From JBBIWA01 sp037439425 (lineage in GTDB: Bacteria > Acidobacteriota > Blastocatellia > RBC074), in the NCBI GenBank assembly GCA_037439425.1, contig JBBIWA010000025.1, forward strand, positions 1-64,000: DNA of 64,000 nt. Reading direction: 5' to 3'. The number at the start of each line of letters is the position of its first letter. Positions within the stretch are counted from its first letter, which is position 1. Below the pieces are notes generated by a model that saw only the letters and a list, made by a program, of their open reading frames with translations, searched no databases and had not been told where the DNA came from. Shown piece after piece: positions 9,126 through 17,968 of this stretch. The position numbers and the translations under genes were made by a program.

Positions 9126-10285
9126 ACAAAGATCAAGTATTCCTCTGTGGTCTCGGCCTGGGGGCCGGGCTGATGTACCTGTTTGATCCTGATCGAGGGC
9201 GGAGACGTCGCGCGTTAATGCGGGATCAGGTAGTGCACGCGCTGAATGCCTCAGGCGACGCGATCAGCAAAACTTCGCGCGACTTAGGTAATCGCGCCAG
9301 TGGACTGGCGGCAAGGATGAGTTCCTGGCTGCAAAGCGATGAGGTGGACGATAGCGTGCTGGTGGCGCGCGTGCGAGCCAGACTGGGGCGCCTGGTCTTT
9401 CATCCGCATGCGATTGAGGTGAGAGTCCATCAGGGACGCGTGACGCTGAGTGGGCCTGTATTAGCTAGCGAAGTAAATCCTCTGCTCAAAGGCATCGCGT
9501 CGGTGCGCGGCGTGACCGAGGTGGAGAATGAACTCCAGGTCTATGAACAGGCCGATCATATTCCGAGCCTGCAAGGTGGGAAGAGACGCGCAAGTGGACA
9601 GTTGGCCTGGATGCAATCGAACTGGTCTCCAACCAGGCGACTGCTGGTGAGCGCAGCTGGTGGCGCGCTGGCACTCTATGGCATGCGACGGCGAGGTGTG
9701 ATCGGCACGGCTGCCGAAGCTGCTGGCCTGGGTTTGTTGGTGCGCGGGCTAACCAACCTGGAGATGAAAGACCTGATCGGTCTCAGTGGCAACCGCGGTA
9801 TCCACATCCAGAAGACCATCAATATTAATGCGCCAGTAGAGCGGGTTTTTGAGCTATGGACTCAGCATGAAAACTTTCCACGCTTTATGTCTCACGTCCG
9901 TGAAGTCACAGACCTGGGTGATGGCCGATACCGCTGGAAGGTAGCCGGACCAGCAGGAATTTCCGTAGAATGGGAAGGCATGATTACCAAACAAATTCCC
10001 AATCAAATGTTAGCCTGGGAGAGCATCCCCGGCTCGCTCATCGAGCAATCTGGTGTTGTCCGCTTCCAACCGAACGAGGATGGAAGCACGCGCCTAGACG
10101 TCAAACTCTCCTATCACCCGCCCGCAGGTATGGCTGGTCACCTCGTGGCCAGGCTGTTTGGCGCCGACCCGAAGAGCGAACTGGATGCCGACCTGTTACG
10201 AATGAAAGCATTCATTGAGACTGGCCATCAGCCTCATGACGCAGCAGAGAAGAAAGCGGCGAAGCGAGAAGTTGCGGCCAGTTAG
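9122..10285 (+). CDS. BON-domain and SRPBCC (START-like) membrane-associated protein
   Basis: A 387-residue protein starting at the ATG that overlaps the stop of the hydrolase gene, with GGAGGAAAG just upstream; a longer frame from 8984 would only read through that gene. An N-terminal hydrophobic hairpin-like segment (FLCGLGLGAGLMYLFDPDRG) is typical of small envelope-stress proteins. A BON domain follows at about 75-140 (VRARLGRLVFHPHAIEVRVH, then GVTEVENEL), then a second hydrophobic segment (about 175-215). A SRPBCC/polyketide-cyclase-like domain occupies about 235-375 (INAPVERVFELWTQHENFPRFM, split as INAPVERVFELW and ENFPRFM). Similar BON plus cyclase-like proteins occur in stress-response loci, but the function is not known. 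Confidence 0.82.
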   Translation: MNKDQVFLCGLGLGAGLMYLFDPDRGRRRRALMRDQVVHALNASGDAISKTSRDLGNRASGLAARMSSWLQSDEVDDSVLVARVRARLGRLVFHPHAIEVRVHQGRVTLSGPVLASEVNPLLKGIASVRGVTEVENELQVYEQADHIPSLQGGKRRASGQLAWMQSNWSPTRRLLVSAAGGALALYGMRRRGVIGTAAEAAGLGLLVRGLTNLEMKDLIGLSGNRGIHIQKTININAPVERVFELWTQHENFPRFMSHVREVTDLGDGRYRWKVAGPAGISVEWEGMITKQIPNQMLAWESIPGSLIEQSGVVRFQPNEDGSTRLDVKLSYHPPAGMAGHLVARLFGADPKSELDADLLRMKAFIETGHQPHDAAEKKAAKREVAAS

Positions 10286-10316
10286 TGATTGGCCGTGTGC
10301 AGTTGTCTGGAATCGG

Positions 10317-10569
10317 CTAGCCGTGACGCAGAAATTCCCACAACCCCGCTGCCTGAGTGCCAGCCGAGCCGAGCGTATGGTGAGCGCGCCGAGCATCAGG
10401 GCTGAGCAAGCGCGCCACTGCTGCCGTTTCATCGTAAGCGCGGGCGAAATCGCCTGGGACGTTCCACTTTGATTACTCTTGCGCCGAGATCGGCTAGATG
10501 GCGCGTGGCGAAAGGTGCCGACAGAGCCTGCTCCAGCGTGACGCCGGTAACTGCCTCCAGCGGTCGCAT
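10317..10569 (-). pseudogene. Fragment of a CaiB/BaiF family CoA-transferase
   Basis: The reverse strand from an ATG at 10569 reads MRPLEAVTGVTLEQALSAPF, then ATRHLADLGARVIKVERP, which matches the N-terminus of family III CoA-transferases. A one-base shift is then needed to continue PGDFARAYDETAA, after which similarity stops and the frame closes at 10317. Only about 45 of the expected 390 or so residues remain, so this is a decayed gene stump. Confidence 0.6.
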
Positions 10570-10689
10570 CAATCAGAACTCAGCTTTTAGCTTTCAGACT
10601 TCAGGCTCGTAGAGACCTTGGCTGGTTTCGCGCTTCCCCAGGCGGCGGATGGGCTGTGCTCCTCAACCCATCGGAGTGAGGGGCCACGG

Positions 10690-11421
10690 CTATCTCAATA
10701 TGCCTGGTGGAACTCCAGCAGCGTGAGCTCGCTGGTGTAGGTCTTCAAGTTGCTGCTTGAGAGTGGCGATGCGGGCGCGTGCCAGCTCCAGCCCCTGTTG
10801 AGTCTCTTGCAGCTGATCGCGTAGGCGACCAATGAAGAAGTTGTCACCAGTGACCGAATTGATAGTAATCCGGCGACGCAGATCATTGGCACGTAACCGC
10901 ATCACCTGAGCCCGCGCTTCAGCATCGCGCAAGTCAGTATCAAGCTCCAGGAAACGCTGGCGGTAGTAATTGAGGTTGGGCTCTCCTGTTTCGGTCGTGG
11001 GCGAAAGAGAGAGGAGTTTGAATTGCTTGATTTCTCCCTCTTCCAGGAGGGCGTTAACTTCGTGTTGTGCCACCGCAGCTTCGGCACGTAGACGGCGCAT
11101 CAGCGCAGAGAGTTCAGCCACTTGCCGGTTAATTCTGGCGCTGGTGCCCGCGTCTTGTGGGGCCGGGCTGAATTGAATATTGCGCAAGCGCACAATCTCG
11201 AGTTCGGCTTGATCAGCGCGGCGTTCCAAGTCTTTGACTCTTTCGCGCGCCTGACGCAATCTTTCGTTCCAATCTCGTTCAGCAGCCTCGCGCTCCTTAT
11301 CCTGTTGGGCTGATGAAGTGATGGCTGGCAGATCTTGAGTCGGGCAGACGGGCTCAGCTGTCGTGGCTATGGAGAGCGCGATCAGCCCGCACAGAGCTAG
11401 GAGTCCGATCTTTTCTCTCAT
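10690..11421 (-). CDS. Exported coiled-coil protein of unknown function
   Basis: A 243-residue protein with a Sec-type signal peptide (MREKIGLLALCGLIALSIAT, cleavage probably near TTAEP or TTA). From about residue 40 onward the sequence is almost entirely charged helical coiled coil (EAAERDWNERLRQARERVKD, DLERRADQAELEIVRLRN, RLRAEAAVAQHEVNALLEE). A central linker, SLSPTTETGEPNLNYYRQRF, splits it into two helical blocks. No catalytic motif is visible. It probably sits in the periplasm as a structural or scaffolding protein. The next gene, the exported esterase, is on the same strand but separated by 135 bases. Confidence 0.75.
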   Translation of the reverse strand: MREKIGLLALCGLIALSIATTAEPVCPTQDLPAITSSAQQDKEREAAERDWNERLRQARERVKDLERRADQAELEIVRLRNIQFSPAPQDAGTSARINRQVAELSALMRRLRAEAAVAQHEVNALLEEGEIKQFKLLSLSPTTETGEPNLNYYRQRFLELDTDLRDAEARAQVMRLRANDLRRRITINSVTGDNFFIGRLRDQLQETQQGLELARARIATLKQQLEDLHQRAHAAGVPPGILR

Positions 11422-11556
11422 GCTCGCTTTTACCTCCCTTCGCTGCAGCTTCTCTGGCGCTCTGATGGAAAGCGTGCTATCTCAGCCTTTGATTATAAAC
11501 CGCTTGAGAGAATTACCCAATCCGAGCGTGATGGGAAGCGTACACTAGCAGGACTA

Positions 11557-12510
11557 TCACGGTTGCACGCCTGCTCGCTTCTTCAGAGGTTCAAGCTGCT
11601 TGCGCAAACGTTCAACCTCAGGGTCCGGCCCCGGCGGATTGAGCCTGCGCGCCAGAAACGCCAGAGCTTCCATTGAGCGCGGGCGCAACGTCCGTCCCAG
11701 ATGGTCAGCGCCGCGCACCAGATGGTATTCGTGCGGAATCTGGTGATCCCACAAGATGCGATGCAAAAACTCAGTTGCTTCGTGCAAGTTAAATGAATCT
11801 TCGTCGCCGCATTCGATGTAGATGCCGAGCCCTGACGCGCGAAGCTTTTCCGCTCTTGCTACCGCGATCGCAGCCGGATTGTTCGCCTCCCAGTAAGCTT
11901 CATCGAAAGGCTTGCCGAAGATCGTCTCCATTAACTCCTGACTGCGCCAGAAACGATTGCGTGGTTTGACCTCTTTCCACTTCAAGGCAGGATCAATCCC
12001 CGGTTCAAGCGCTGCCAGCGCACCGAACTTCTCTGGGTATTTAAAGCCCAGGCGCAAGGCACCCATCCCACCCATCGAAATGCCAAAGAGCAACGTGCCG
12101 CGGCCTTCGCGTGTCACGCGGTACTTTTCGCGCAGATGATCCAGGAAGGGACCAATGATGAACGACTCCCATTTCTGTGAACCATCCTTGTAGTCCATGT
12201 AAAAAGACCGGCCAGCGCTTGGCGTGACGACGACCATCTTCGGCAGCGCGCCTGATGACCACATTTCATCAATGATCGGACGCATGCGAACGAGGAAGCC
12301 GCGATCTCCGCCGCCGCCGTGCAGCAAGAGTAAAAGCGGCAGCGGTTCTTTCGCTTCCGCATATCCATCCGGCAGCAGGATATTGAACTCAACCGGCTGC
12401 GGAAGCAGTTTGGTTTCCAGCTTCGACTCAATAAGCTCGCTCGCCAGCGCTGGGGCAAGACATATGAACACCATCACAAAGCCCAACCAAAGCAAAGATC
12501 GTTTCTGCAT
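11557..12510 (-). CDS. Exported esterase, D-/feruloyl-esterase-like alpha/beta hydrolase
   Basis: A 317-residue exported hydrolase of the putative esterase (esterase D) family. I start it at the ATG at 12510 rather than an upstream in-frame ATG at 12543. GGAGGG lies just before it, and the product then begins with a clean signal peptide (MQKRSLLWLGFVMVFICLAP, ALA). The oxyanion motif LLLLHGGGGDRGF, the nucleophile GISMGGMGALRLG and the C-terminal histidine GADHLGRT are present. Likely acts on esterified carbohydrate or similar small substrates in the periplasm. The region immediately upstream is a copy of the interspersed repeat, whose edge contains the ribosome site. Confidence 0.85.
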   Translation of the reverse strand: MQKRSLLWLGFVMVFICLAPALASELIESKLETKLLPQPVEFNILLPDGYAEAKEPLPLLLLLHGGGGDRGFLVRMRPIIDEMWSSGALPKMVVVTPSAGRSFYMDYKDGSQKWESFIIGPFLDHLREKYRVTREGRGTLLFGISMGGMGALRLGFKYPEKFGALAALEPGIDPALKWKEVKPRNRFWRSQELMETIFGKPFDEAYWEANNPAAIAVARAEKLRASGLGIYIECGDEDSFNLHEATEFLHRILWDHQIPHEYHLVRGADHLGRTLRPRSMEALAFLARRLNPPGPDPEVERLRKQLEPLKKRAGVQP

Positions 12511-12516
12511 ATTTCC

Positions 12517-12723
12517 CTCCTGCGGAAAATTCTGGGTAGGCACGCGGCGTGCTTGTCTTGGTTAAGCTGACGCTTGATCTTCAGAACGAGCACGATAGAA
12601 GTGTGCTCAGCTTCATCAAGCGCGCCGCTGCCGCAGAGCCAGCACGCTCGCAAGCGTGCGCTCGTGTGCTCACAGGTTTTCACTGCTTCCAGAGCGTCGT
12701 CCGGGACGAGCTGTAAAGACTCC
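12517..12723. repeat. Interspersed palindromic repeat, copy B
   Basis: Shares CTCCTGCGGAAAATTCTGGG, the GCACGCTCGCAAGCGTGCGC palindrome and the GCGTCGTCCGGGACGA, TAAAGACTCCT end with other copies. One end supplies the Shine-Dalgarno of the exported esterase; the other end joins and truncates an ECF sigma-factor gene. Confidence 0.75.
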
Positions 12724-13189
12724 TCCACGCTCAACCCACCAGAGAACCGCAATTCCACTACCTGCGCTTGCTGTTGACCGAAGGCTGACAGGCTGCTCAG
12801 CGCCCCATCCGGCGTCACCAGCTTGGCCTCTCACTCTGCGCCAACCATCAACGCTTCAGCCTGCGCAACCTGCTGAACTGCTCCACCTCACTTGGGATTG
12901 CCTCGGGAACGCGCAAAGTCGGCCAGAATCTGCAGCATCAATTGCGCTGAGACGCCAAGAAGTAAATCCGCTTTTGCCACCGCACCTGGCGAGAAGCAAT
13001 CAAATGCAGACGGGCCTTATGCACCGTGGGGCTGCAGTGTGTGGCCAAGATGTTCACCTCCCATCTGGTGCGACTAACCGGCGCAACTCCTCACAGACCA
13101 GCAGGATTAACTTCTACAGCACCTTCTGATCTCCCTTCACCCCAGCCCAGTAACACTTCAGTGACCTCCTGCGTCGAGGGTTTCGTCAT
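12720..13189 (-). pseudogene. Decayed ECF-type RNA polymerase sigma factor gene
   Basis: A strong AAGGAGGG precedes an ATG at 13189, and the frame begins MTKPSTQEVTEVLLGWGEG, as in ECF sigma factors of the TIGR02999 type. After that several stops and frameshifts appear (pieces recognisable as a RIYFLAS..-like core). The region 4 signature QQQAQVVELRFSGGLSVEES then ends abruptly at the GTCGTCC end of repeat copy B. The helix-turn-helix recognition helix is missing. The gene is therefore dead, and the repeat either inserted into it or recombined with it. Confidence 0.72.
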
Positions 13190-13474
13190 CAACCCTCCTT
13201 CTGGTGATGAGCTGTAGATGCGAGGGATTATAGCACTGAAGCGCACTCATGCCCTGAGCGAACCAGAAAAAAATAATTTCGCGAGTGTTGTAGTTTTCGC
13301 CGATAGGAGTGAGGGCAGGCCGAGATCAACCCTCAGGTGGCGAGGCCGCTGGCCTTAAGGTGTGCCTTTCTCCACAACCTAAAGCTCGCCTCAAGTCACT
13401 ACTCCTGATTCTCTCCTTTCACCACAGCCTCTACATCTATTTGCAATCTGCTATAACTTCACCGCTACACGGCC

Positions 13475-13666
13475 TCACAGCGCGATAGCGCGCCATAGCT
13501 TTGTCTGCTTGATAGTTCGCCACAGATTAGCCAGCCAGAATTCAATGCGTGTTTGCGGCCCTGCTGATCTGACAAGTGTAATGACCTGGGTTTCCACTGC
13601 CTGACCGCACAGCGGACAGCACCGGGCATACTGAAAGATCGGATAGTTGCAGTTTTGGCAACGCAT
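13475..13666 (-). CDS. Small zinc-ribbon protein
   Basis: A 63-residue protein starting MRCQNCNYPIFQYARCCPLC, giving two CxxC knuckles (Cys3/Cys6 and Cys18/Cys21) spaced as in a zinc ribbon, followed by a basic, Trp-containing tail. I prefer the ATG at 13666, which has GGAGGG eight bases upstream, over the longer frame from 13747. No function can be assigned; such proteins often bind nucleic acid or partner proteins. Confidence 0.5.
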   Translation of the reverse strand: MRCQNCNYPIFQYARCCPLCGQAVETQVITLVRSAGPQTRIEFWLANLWRTIKQTKLWRAIAL

Positions 13667-14459
13667 AAGGACAGCCCTCCACAAGGTTCGTTCTGTTACC
13701 CCCAAACCCTTCGTGAGGAAAGCGCTGGCTGGAAAGCTTTGAGGCAAAGGCCCTGTTGGGATGGCATTATAAACTACCAGCGCGTGTTGTCTAGACTTTT
13801 AATGTTTGGGAGCAAGTACAATACTCCTCCGTCCGAACAGCTGCAAAGATGCATTGAGTGGTTCCCTTACGGTCCGCAGCGTGGGCAATATCCCCCTACC
13901 CACCCTGAAGCTCAAGGGCTGGGATGGCTTGTCTATCTCGTCTGGGGTTAGGCATCCCGGATTGTTATTGCTCTTCGGCCCGCAAAGTTCGTAAATGCCA
14001 TCCGGCTTACTGCCAGCAGATACCCCACAGTAGTCACGGAGAGGTGACTCTCTGTCTCAAGGAATGCCTCAAATGGTGCCAGCACTAGCACTTCATACCT
14101 GTGTCTTGGCTGGCTAAATATTTACCCCACTGTGACATCCAAGGCTTCGGATTGCGGAACAAGGCTTGCCAGTGAGTTTGGAAGAGAGGGGGAGTTTCCT
14201 TTCAAGTTCGTCAAACTTCAACGCGACGAAAAAGACTGGCAACTTTGCTCAGCAAGGGCAGTACTTAGCTGTGGCAGGGGAGCAACCTGCTTATAGAGCT
14301 TGGGCAATAAAAGACTCGGGAGCTGCCCTTGGCAGCCCCCTGCGGAATCCACAAAGTTGGCTGCTACCGCAGCCTTACCATTTCCTTTCGAGCTAGCAGG
14401 TCAGATGAGCTAAGTAATTGTCTGACTCAGACGGACCCTTTCCTTAAAGGAGACGAGAA
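13667..14459. other. Intergenic region upstream of CHRD gene
   Basis: Nearly 0.8 kb without a recognisable gene; open frames here have no family features. The last 20 bases carry AAAGGAGACGAGAA, the ribosome site of the CHRD protein gene. Confidence 0.5.
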
Positions 14460-15245
14460 ATGAAAAAGCTGATTGTGTTAGTCTCAGTATTCCTCGTACT
14501 GGCCAGCATACCTCTAGTTTTCGCCCAGAGCCACAGGGACTTTAGAGCCCGGTTGAGAGGGTTTGAGGAGGTCCCTGCTGTCTCAACCGTCGCTCGTGGC
14601 GAATTCCACGCCAGGATCAGTGACGATGAGAGCCAGATCTTCTTCGAACTGAGCTACCAGAATTTAGAGGGTTCTGCCTTAGCAGCTCATATTCACCTAG
14701 GACAGGGGAGAGTCAACGGGGGGATTAGCGCTTTCCTATGTGGCGGTGGTGGGAAGCCAGCCTGCCCATCACCTTCAGGAACAGTCACTGGTACCATCAC
14801 AGCCTCCGATGTGATTGGCCCTGCCGGTCAAGGCATTGCCGCGGGCGAATTCGCTGAACTGGTTCGGGCCATTCGCGCTGGGGTCACTTACGTCAACGTC
14901 CACAGCAGTAAATTTCCAGGCGGCGAAATCCGGGGTCAGCTCTGCCCATTCGACATTTGCTTGCAGGATGAACGTAGCGGTGATTTCCTGGAATTCAACT
15001 CCACTACTGGCGATTATCAATTTGTGAGGCGTGGTACTGACGGCTTTACGCTGACCGGGAAAGGCAGTGTAAGCAGACAAGGGTGCCTGCTTGAACTGCG
15101 CGCACCCAATCTCTTTGCCGCCCTAAATCAGTGTCCTATCGCCCCTCAAAACAACGCTACTGCCAGAATCAAGCGGACCCCTCTCGGGCCGACGTTCACT
15201 ATCGAGGACCAGGATATCACCAACAATACCTGCACTTGTCTGTGA
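14460..15245 (+). CDS. Exported CHRD-domain protein with Cys-containing C-terminal domain
   Basis: A 261-residue secreted protein. A signal peptide (MKKLIVLVSVFLVLASIPLV, FAQ) is followed by a CHRD domain at about 27-165. The CHRD hallmarks are FRARLRGFEEVPAV at its start, AAHIHLGQGRVNG in the middle, and TYVNVHSSKFPGGEIRGQL at its end. CHRD domains are beta-rich modules named after chordin and have no catalytic role established in bacteria. The remaining 95 residues contain at least five cysteines (FDICLQDE, GCLLELR, NQCPIAP, NNTCTCL) and probably form a disulfide-stabilised domain. This tail resembles, in composition, extracellular domains describing transcript or product variation in other soil bacteria, but I cannot name it. 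Monocistronic. Confidence 0.85.
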   Translation: MKKLIVLVSVFLVLASIPLVFAQSHRDFRARLRGFEEVPAVSTVARGEFHARISDDESQIFFELSYQNLEGSALAAHIHLGQGRVNGGISAFLCGGGGKPACPSPSGTVTGTITASDVIGPAGQGIAAGEFAELVRAIRAGVTYVNVHSSKFPGGEIRGQLCPFDICLQDERSGDFLEFNSTTGDYQFVRRGTDGFTLTGKGSVSRQGCLLELRAPNLFAALNQCPIAPQNNATARIKRTPLGPTFTIEDQDITNNTCTCL

Positions 15246-15486
15246 GTCAACTCCGCAGGGAGAGGGAACCCCCAACGAGAGACAAAAGTATCAGAGCGGA
15301 TCTGCTCCTGTTAGTCTCCTCGGACCTTCTCTCCAGTAGTGGCCGGCAGCCCTGCAACAGACAGCTAGTTTGGGGATAAGTTGGTCAGCAAAAGAAATCG
15401 GAAGTAACTGCTGCGGCCGCGGAGCGGCAATTTAGGCCGGTCTTTCAAGGCCGGTATCCTTGTGAAGTGAGAGCATTCGCGTCGTG

Positions 15487-16646
15487 CTAGTGGATCGTAG
15501 CAAAAGTTTTTGAACAAATTGAAAGATGCTTCTTCGATGCACACTCGCGCATTTGACGCCGTGTCCACGACCAATGAAACGGATGCGCAAACCATTGGTT
15601 GTACTCCGGCCAACTGGCATTGAGATGATCGATCAAATGCTGACGCGAGGCGGCCTCAAAGTGCTTCAGGTATTTATCCGTGAACGCGCGCAACAGCAAC
15701 TCGGCTTGACTCCGGCCAACTGGCATGCACGGGTGTATAGAGGGGGCGAAACCGAGGGTGCGTGGCCAGATAGTGACGGGGGTGGGAGTCGATATGCGAC
15801 GGTCCATTATCCATAATCAGATGGATGCGCCGGAAGCGTCCCCAACGCCTGGCAATCTGCCGCCGCAGCCCACAAGAAAGGGTCATGATCATGGGCGTCC
15901 ACACAACAGGCCCACATCATCCCATCAAAGACATTGAAGGCCACCAGCAAGACGACCGTGCCAGGACGGATGCAGTCGAACTCTGGTCTGGTGATCGGCC
16001 CCGGTCTCCTGGGTTGAGTGGGAGCCCCCCGTTCGATCGCTTGAATATTCGGTTTCTCATCGACACAGATGATCACTTCACCCCGCTGGGCGCGCCGCGC
16101 CACTCGCTCATAACACCACAAAATCTTGGCTGCGCGCCCGATGAATTCTTCATCGATGGTGGCCGTCTGCCAGTAGCGACTGCGATGCGGTTGCCATCCT
16201 GGCCGACGCCAGGATGCGCGCCACCGTCGTGTAATGAATCGTGTCAACGATGGCCTGTTCGATGATGACTTGCTGAAGGCTGCGACAGTCCCATCGGCTC
16301 AGATGTCGTCCATACGCGGTCGGGTCCGTGCCAGCGACTGGCTCGATCTGCACGCGTTCCAGAGGGGGAAAAAAGGGCTGGCCGCCCACTGCGTTCATCA
16401 TCAAAGATGGCCTCCACGCCACGTTCCACATAGCGCTGCCATAAATACCAGAGGCTGGAGCGACTCGCTTCCAAGCCAATGGACGATCTCAGCAATGCGT
16501 TCACCCCGATCCAAAGCCCATAAGGCACGGGCTCGATTGGCGACGCGCTGGATCAGTTGACCGTTGGTGGCGATTTCTTTCAAGTACCGTCGATCATCGT
16601 TGTGCAGTTTATATTCGTTCGGCTTGCCTCCTTTCACCTTGGTCAC
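15487..16646 (-). pseudogene. IS630-family transposase, multiply frameshifted
   Basis: Starting from a GTG at 16646 (TKVKGGKPNEYKLHNDDRRY) the coding signal jumps between all three frames. The DDE/DDxE core is still recognisable: CVDEKPNIQAIER (first Asp), RRIHLIMDNGPSH (second Asp with the typical N-G-x-x-H), and the frame-split HASWP..QAELLLRAFTDKYL around the last acidic residue. The helix-turn-helix N-terminus is in pieces. No full-length protein can be made. Confidence 0.85.
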
Positions 16647-16723
16647 GTCCTCCTAGCGGAAGAGGTTACTTCGGTGAAGGACAAGAAATCAATTTGTTCA
16701 AAAACTTTCTCTACAGTCCACTA
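15488..16723 (-). mobile_element. IS630-family insertion sequence, inactive, with intact termini
   Basis: A 1236-bp element bounded by 34-bp inverted repeats at 15488-15521 and 16690-16723. Each starts TAGTGGA from the outside and ends AAAGTTTTTGAACAAATTG, with about four mismatches between them. Both ends carry the TA dinucleotide expected of IS630 target duplication. The transposase is broken by several frameshifts. Confidence 0.88.
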
Positions 16724-16888
16724 GATGTCCTTTCGGCAATCGTCCGTTGACAGGCTCGCGCGGCTCATGATCGGGCTTCTTAACCTCCTGCGGCCTCTCC
16801 CCTGATTCGGCAAGCGTTCGTGATTTGTGACCGCCCTTTCCTCTATCGTTTCCAGCGATGCCCGATCTTAACTCTTGGAGGTATTCAG

Positions 16889-17050
16889 ATGGATTCGATT
16901 CCTGACGAACTGCTTAAACTCAAAGCCCGCTGCGATCGGTGGCGGGCAAACCGCAAATACCGGTCCGAACCCATCCCTGACCAACTCCGCGCCCAGGCTC
17001 TCGAGATGGCCAAGCGCTTTTCTTCCACACTGCTGCTGCTCCAGTTTTGA
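16889..17050 (+). CDS. Short ORF resembling an IS66-associated accessory protein, truncated
   Basis: A 53-residue frame (MDSIPDELLKLKARCDRWRA...) with GGAGG 8 bases before its ATG. The Arg-rich helical sequence LRAQALEMAKRF resembles the small leading ORF of some IS66-like elements. It ends abruptly where the minus-strand IS66 debris begins, so it is probably cut short. Whether it is expressed is unknown. Confidence 0.4.
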   Translation: MDSIPDELLKLKARCDRWRANRKYRSEPIPDQLRAQALEMAKRFSSTLLLLQF

Positions 17051-17534
17051 AGGTCCAAGTTTGGAGCTTGAAGACGCTCTCGTTGTTTCCGCTCCAATTG
17101 GCCGCCGCTGCGTCGCCCATCCGAATCACTGGGGCGAGATCATCCTCTCGCTTTTCCAGCAACCGCTTCATCTTCTCTCCCGTGTGACGGCGGCCGTTGA
17201 GGTAGAGCGCGATCTTCACGCCCTCTTCTCTCTACATCTCTTGCAAGCCCGCAAGCCTGTAAGCCGGCATCGCCGCCAGATACCTGTTGATGGCGATCGT
17301 CGCATCCGCCGTCTCATCGAACTTCTGCGGCTTGACTCCTTTTCGGCAGCGGCGCTTTATATTCCCGATTACAAGAGCCGCATTTGACTACCTGCTGCAC
17401 ATATAGAGCAGGGTTCGTAACCCCCCGGCGATCAAGTCAGCCTCTGGCTGTTCAAGTTTATTTTGCTTTACTCGCTCGATCAGGATTTCCACTTCGGACG
17501 GATCGATCTTTGGAATCTTGTCGGCTTCGGCCAT
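17051..17534 (-). pseudogene. IS66-family transposase remnant
   Basis: The N-terminus (MAEADKIPKIDPSEVEILIE, then RVKQNKLEQPEADLIAGGLR) starts at an ATG at 17534 and stops early. It is followed by frame-shifted pieces of the transposase core: KPQKFDETADATIAINRYLA (as in IS66 zinc-finger/DDE entry) and ALYLNGRRHTGEKMKRLLEK with DDLAPVIRMGDAA (the conserved segment before the catalytic core end). Most of the protein is missing, so the element is dead. Its termini were not found. Confidence 0.7.
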
Positions 17535-17554
17535 CGCTATTGCACTATTCTGTC

Positions 17555-17687
17555 TGAGGAGTCGTTCATGTCACGCTGCGATGCCCAGAGACGATGAAAC
17601 TCTGGGAGCGCACGCTTCCAGCGCACAAGATTTTCAATCCCAATGAGCACGCAAGGATGTGCGCGTACCCAGGATTTTCTGAGGAGC
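17555..17687. repeat. Interspersed palindromic repeat, copy C
   Basis: Contains GAGGAGTCGTTCATGTCACG, then CTGGGAGCGCACGCTTCCAGC, split by an A/T spacer, and GAGCACGCAAGGATGTGCGC followed by TACCCAGGATTTTCTGAGGA. Lies upstream of the RluA-type gene and downstream of the IS66 remnant. Confidence 0.75.
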
Positions 17688-17968
17688 TTTTGAGACACAA
17701 CCGATTCTCTATCACGTTCGACCCTTCATTGTCAGCAATTTTAACAATGCACAAATCGCGGCCGTAATCACGCACTTTTGCCGCAAGGGTACGCCAACTG
17801 CGGCAGCAGTTGTGTTGTTCAAAAAGCCCTGTTGCGGCGGCCAGTGGCGACGGGGCTTGATTTTTGTCTCTCGAGCAACGATAGTAAAGAACGGAAGTCT
17901 GAGATAAAGCTGAGTTAGTCTAGCGAAGCTAAGCGATCAATGAAGACAGGCTGGGTATAACAGAACTT

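Noticed and set aside
15487..15807. Separate small proteins in the IS630 region
   Set aside because: They are consecutive pieces of a single frameshifted transposase.
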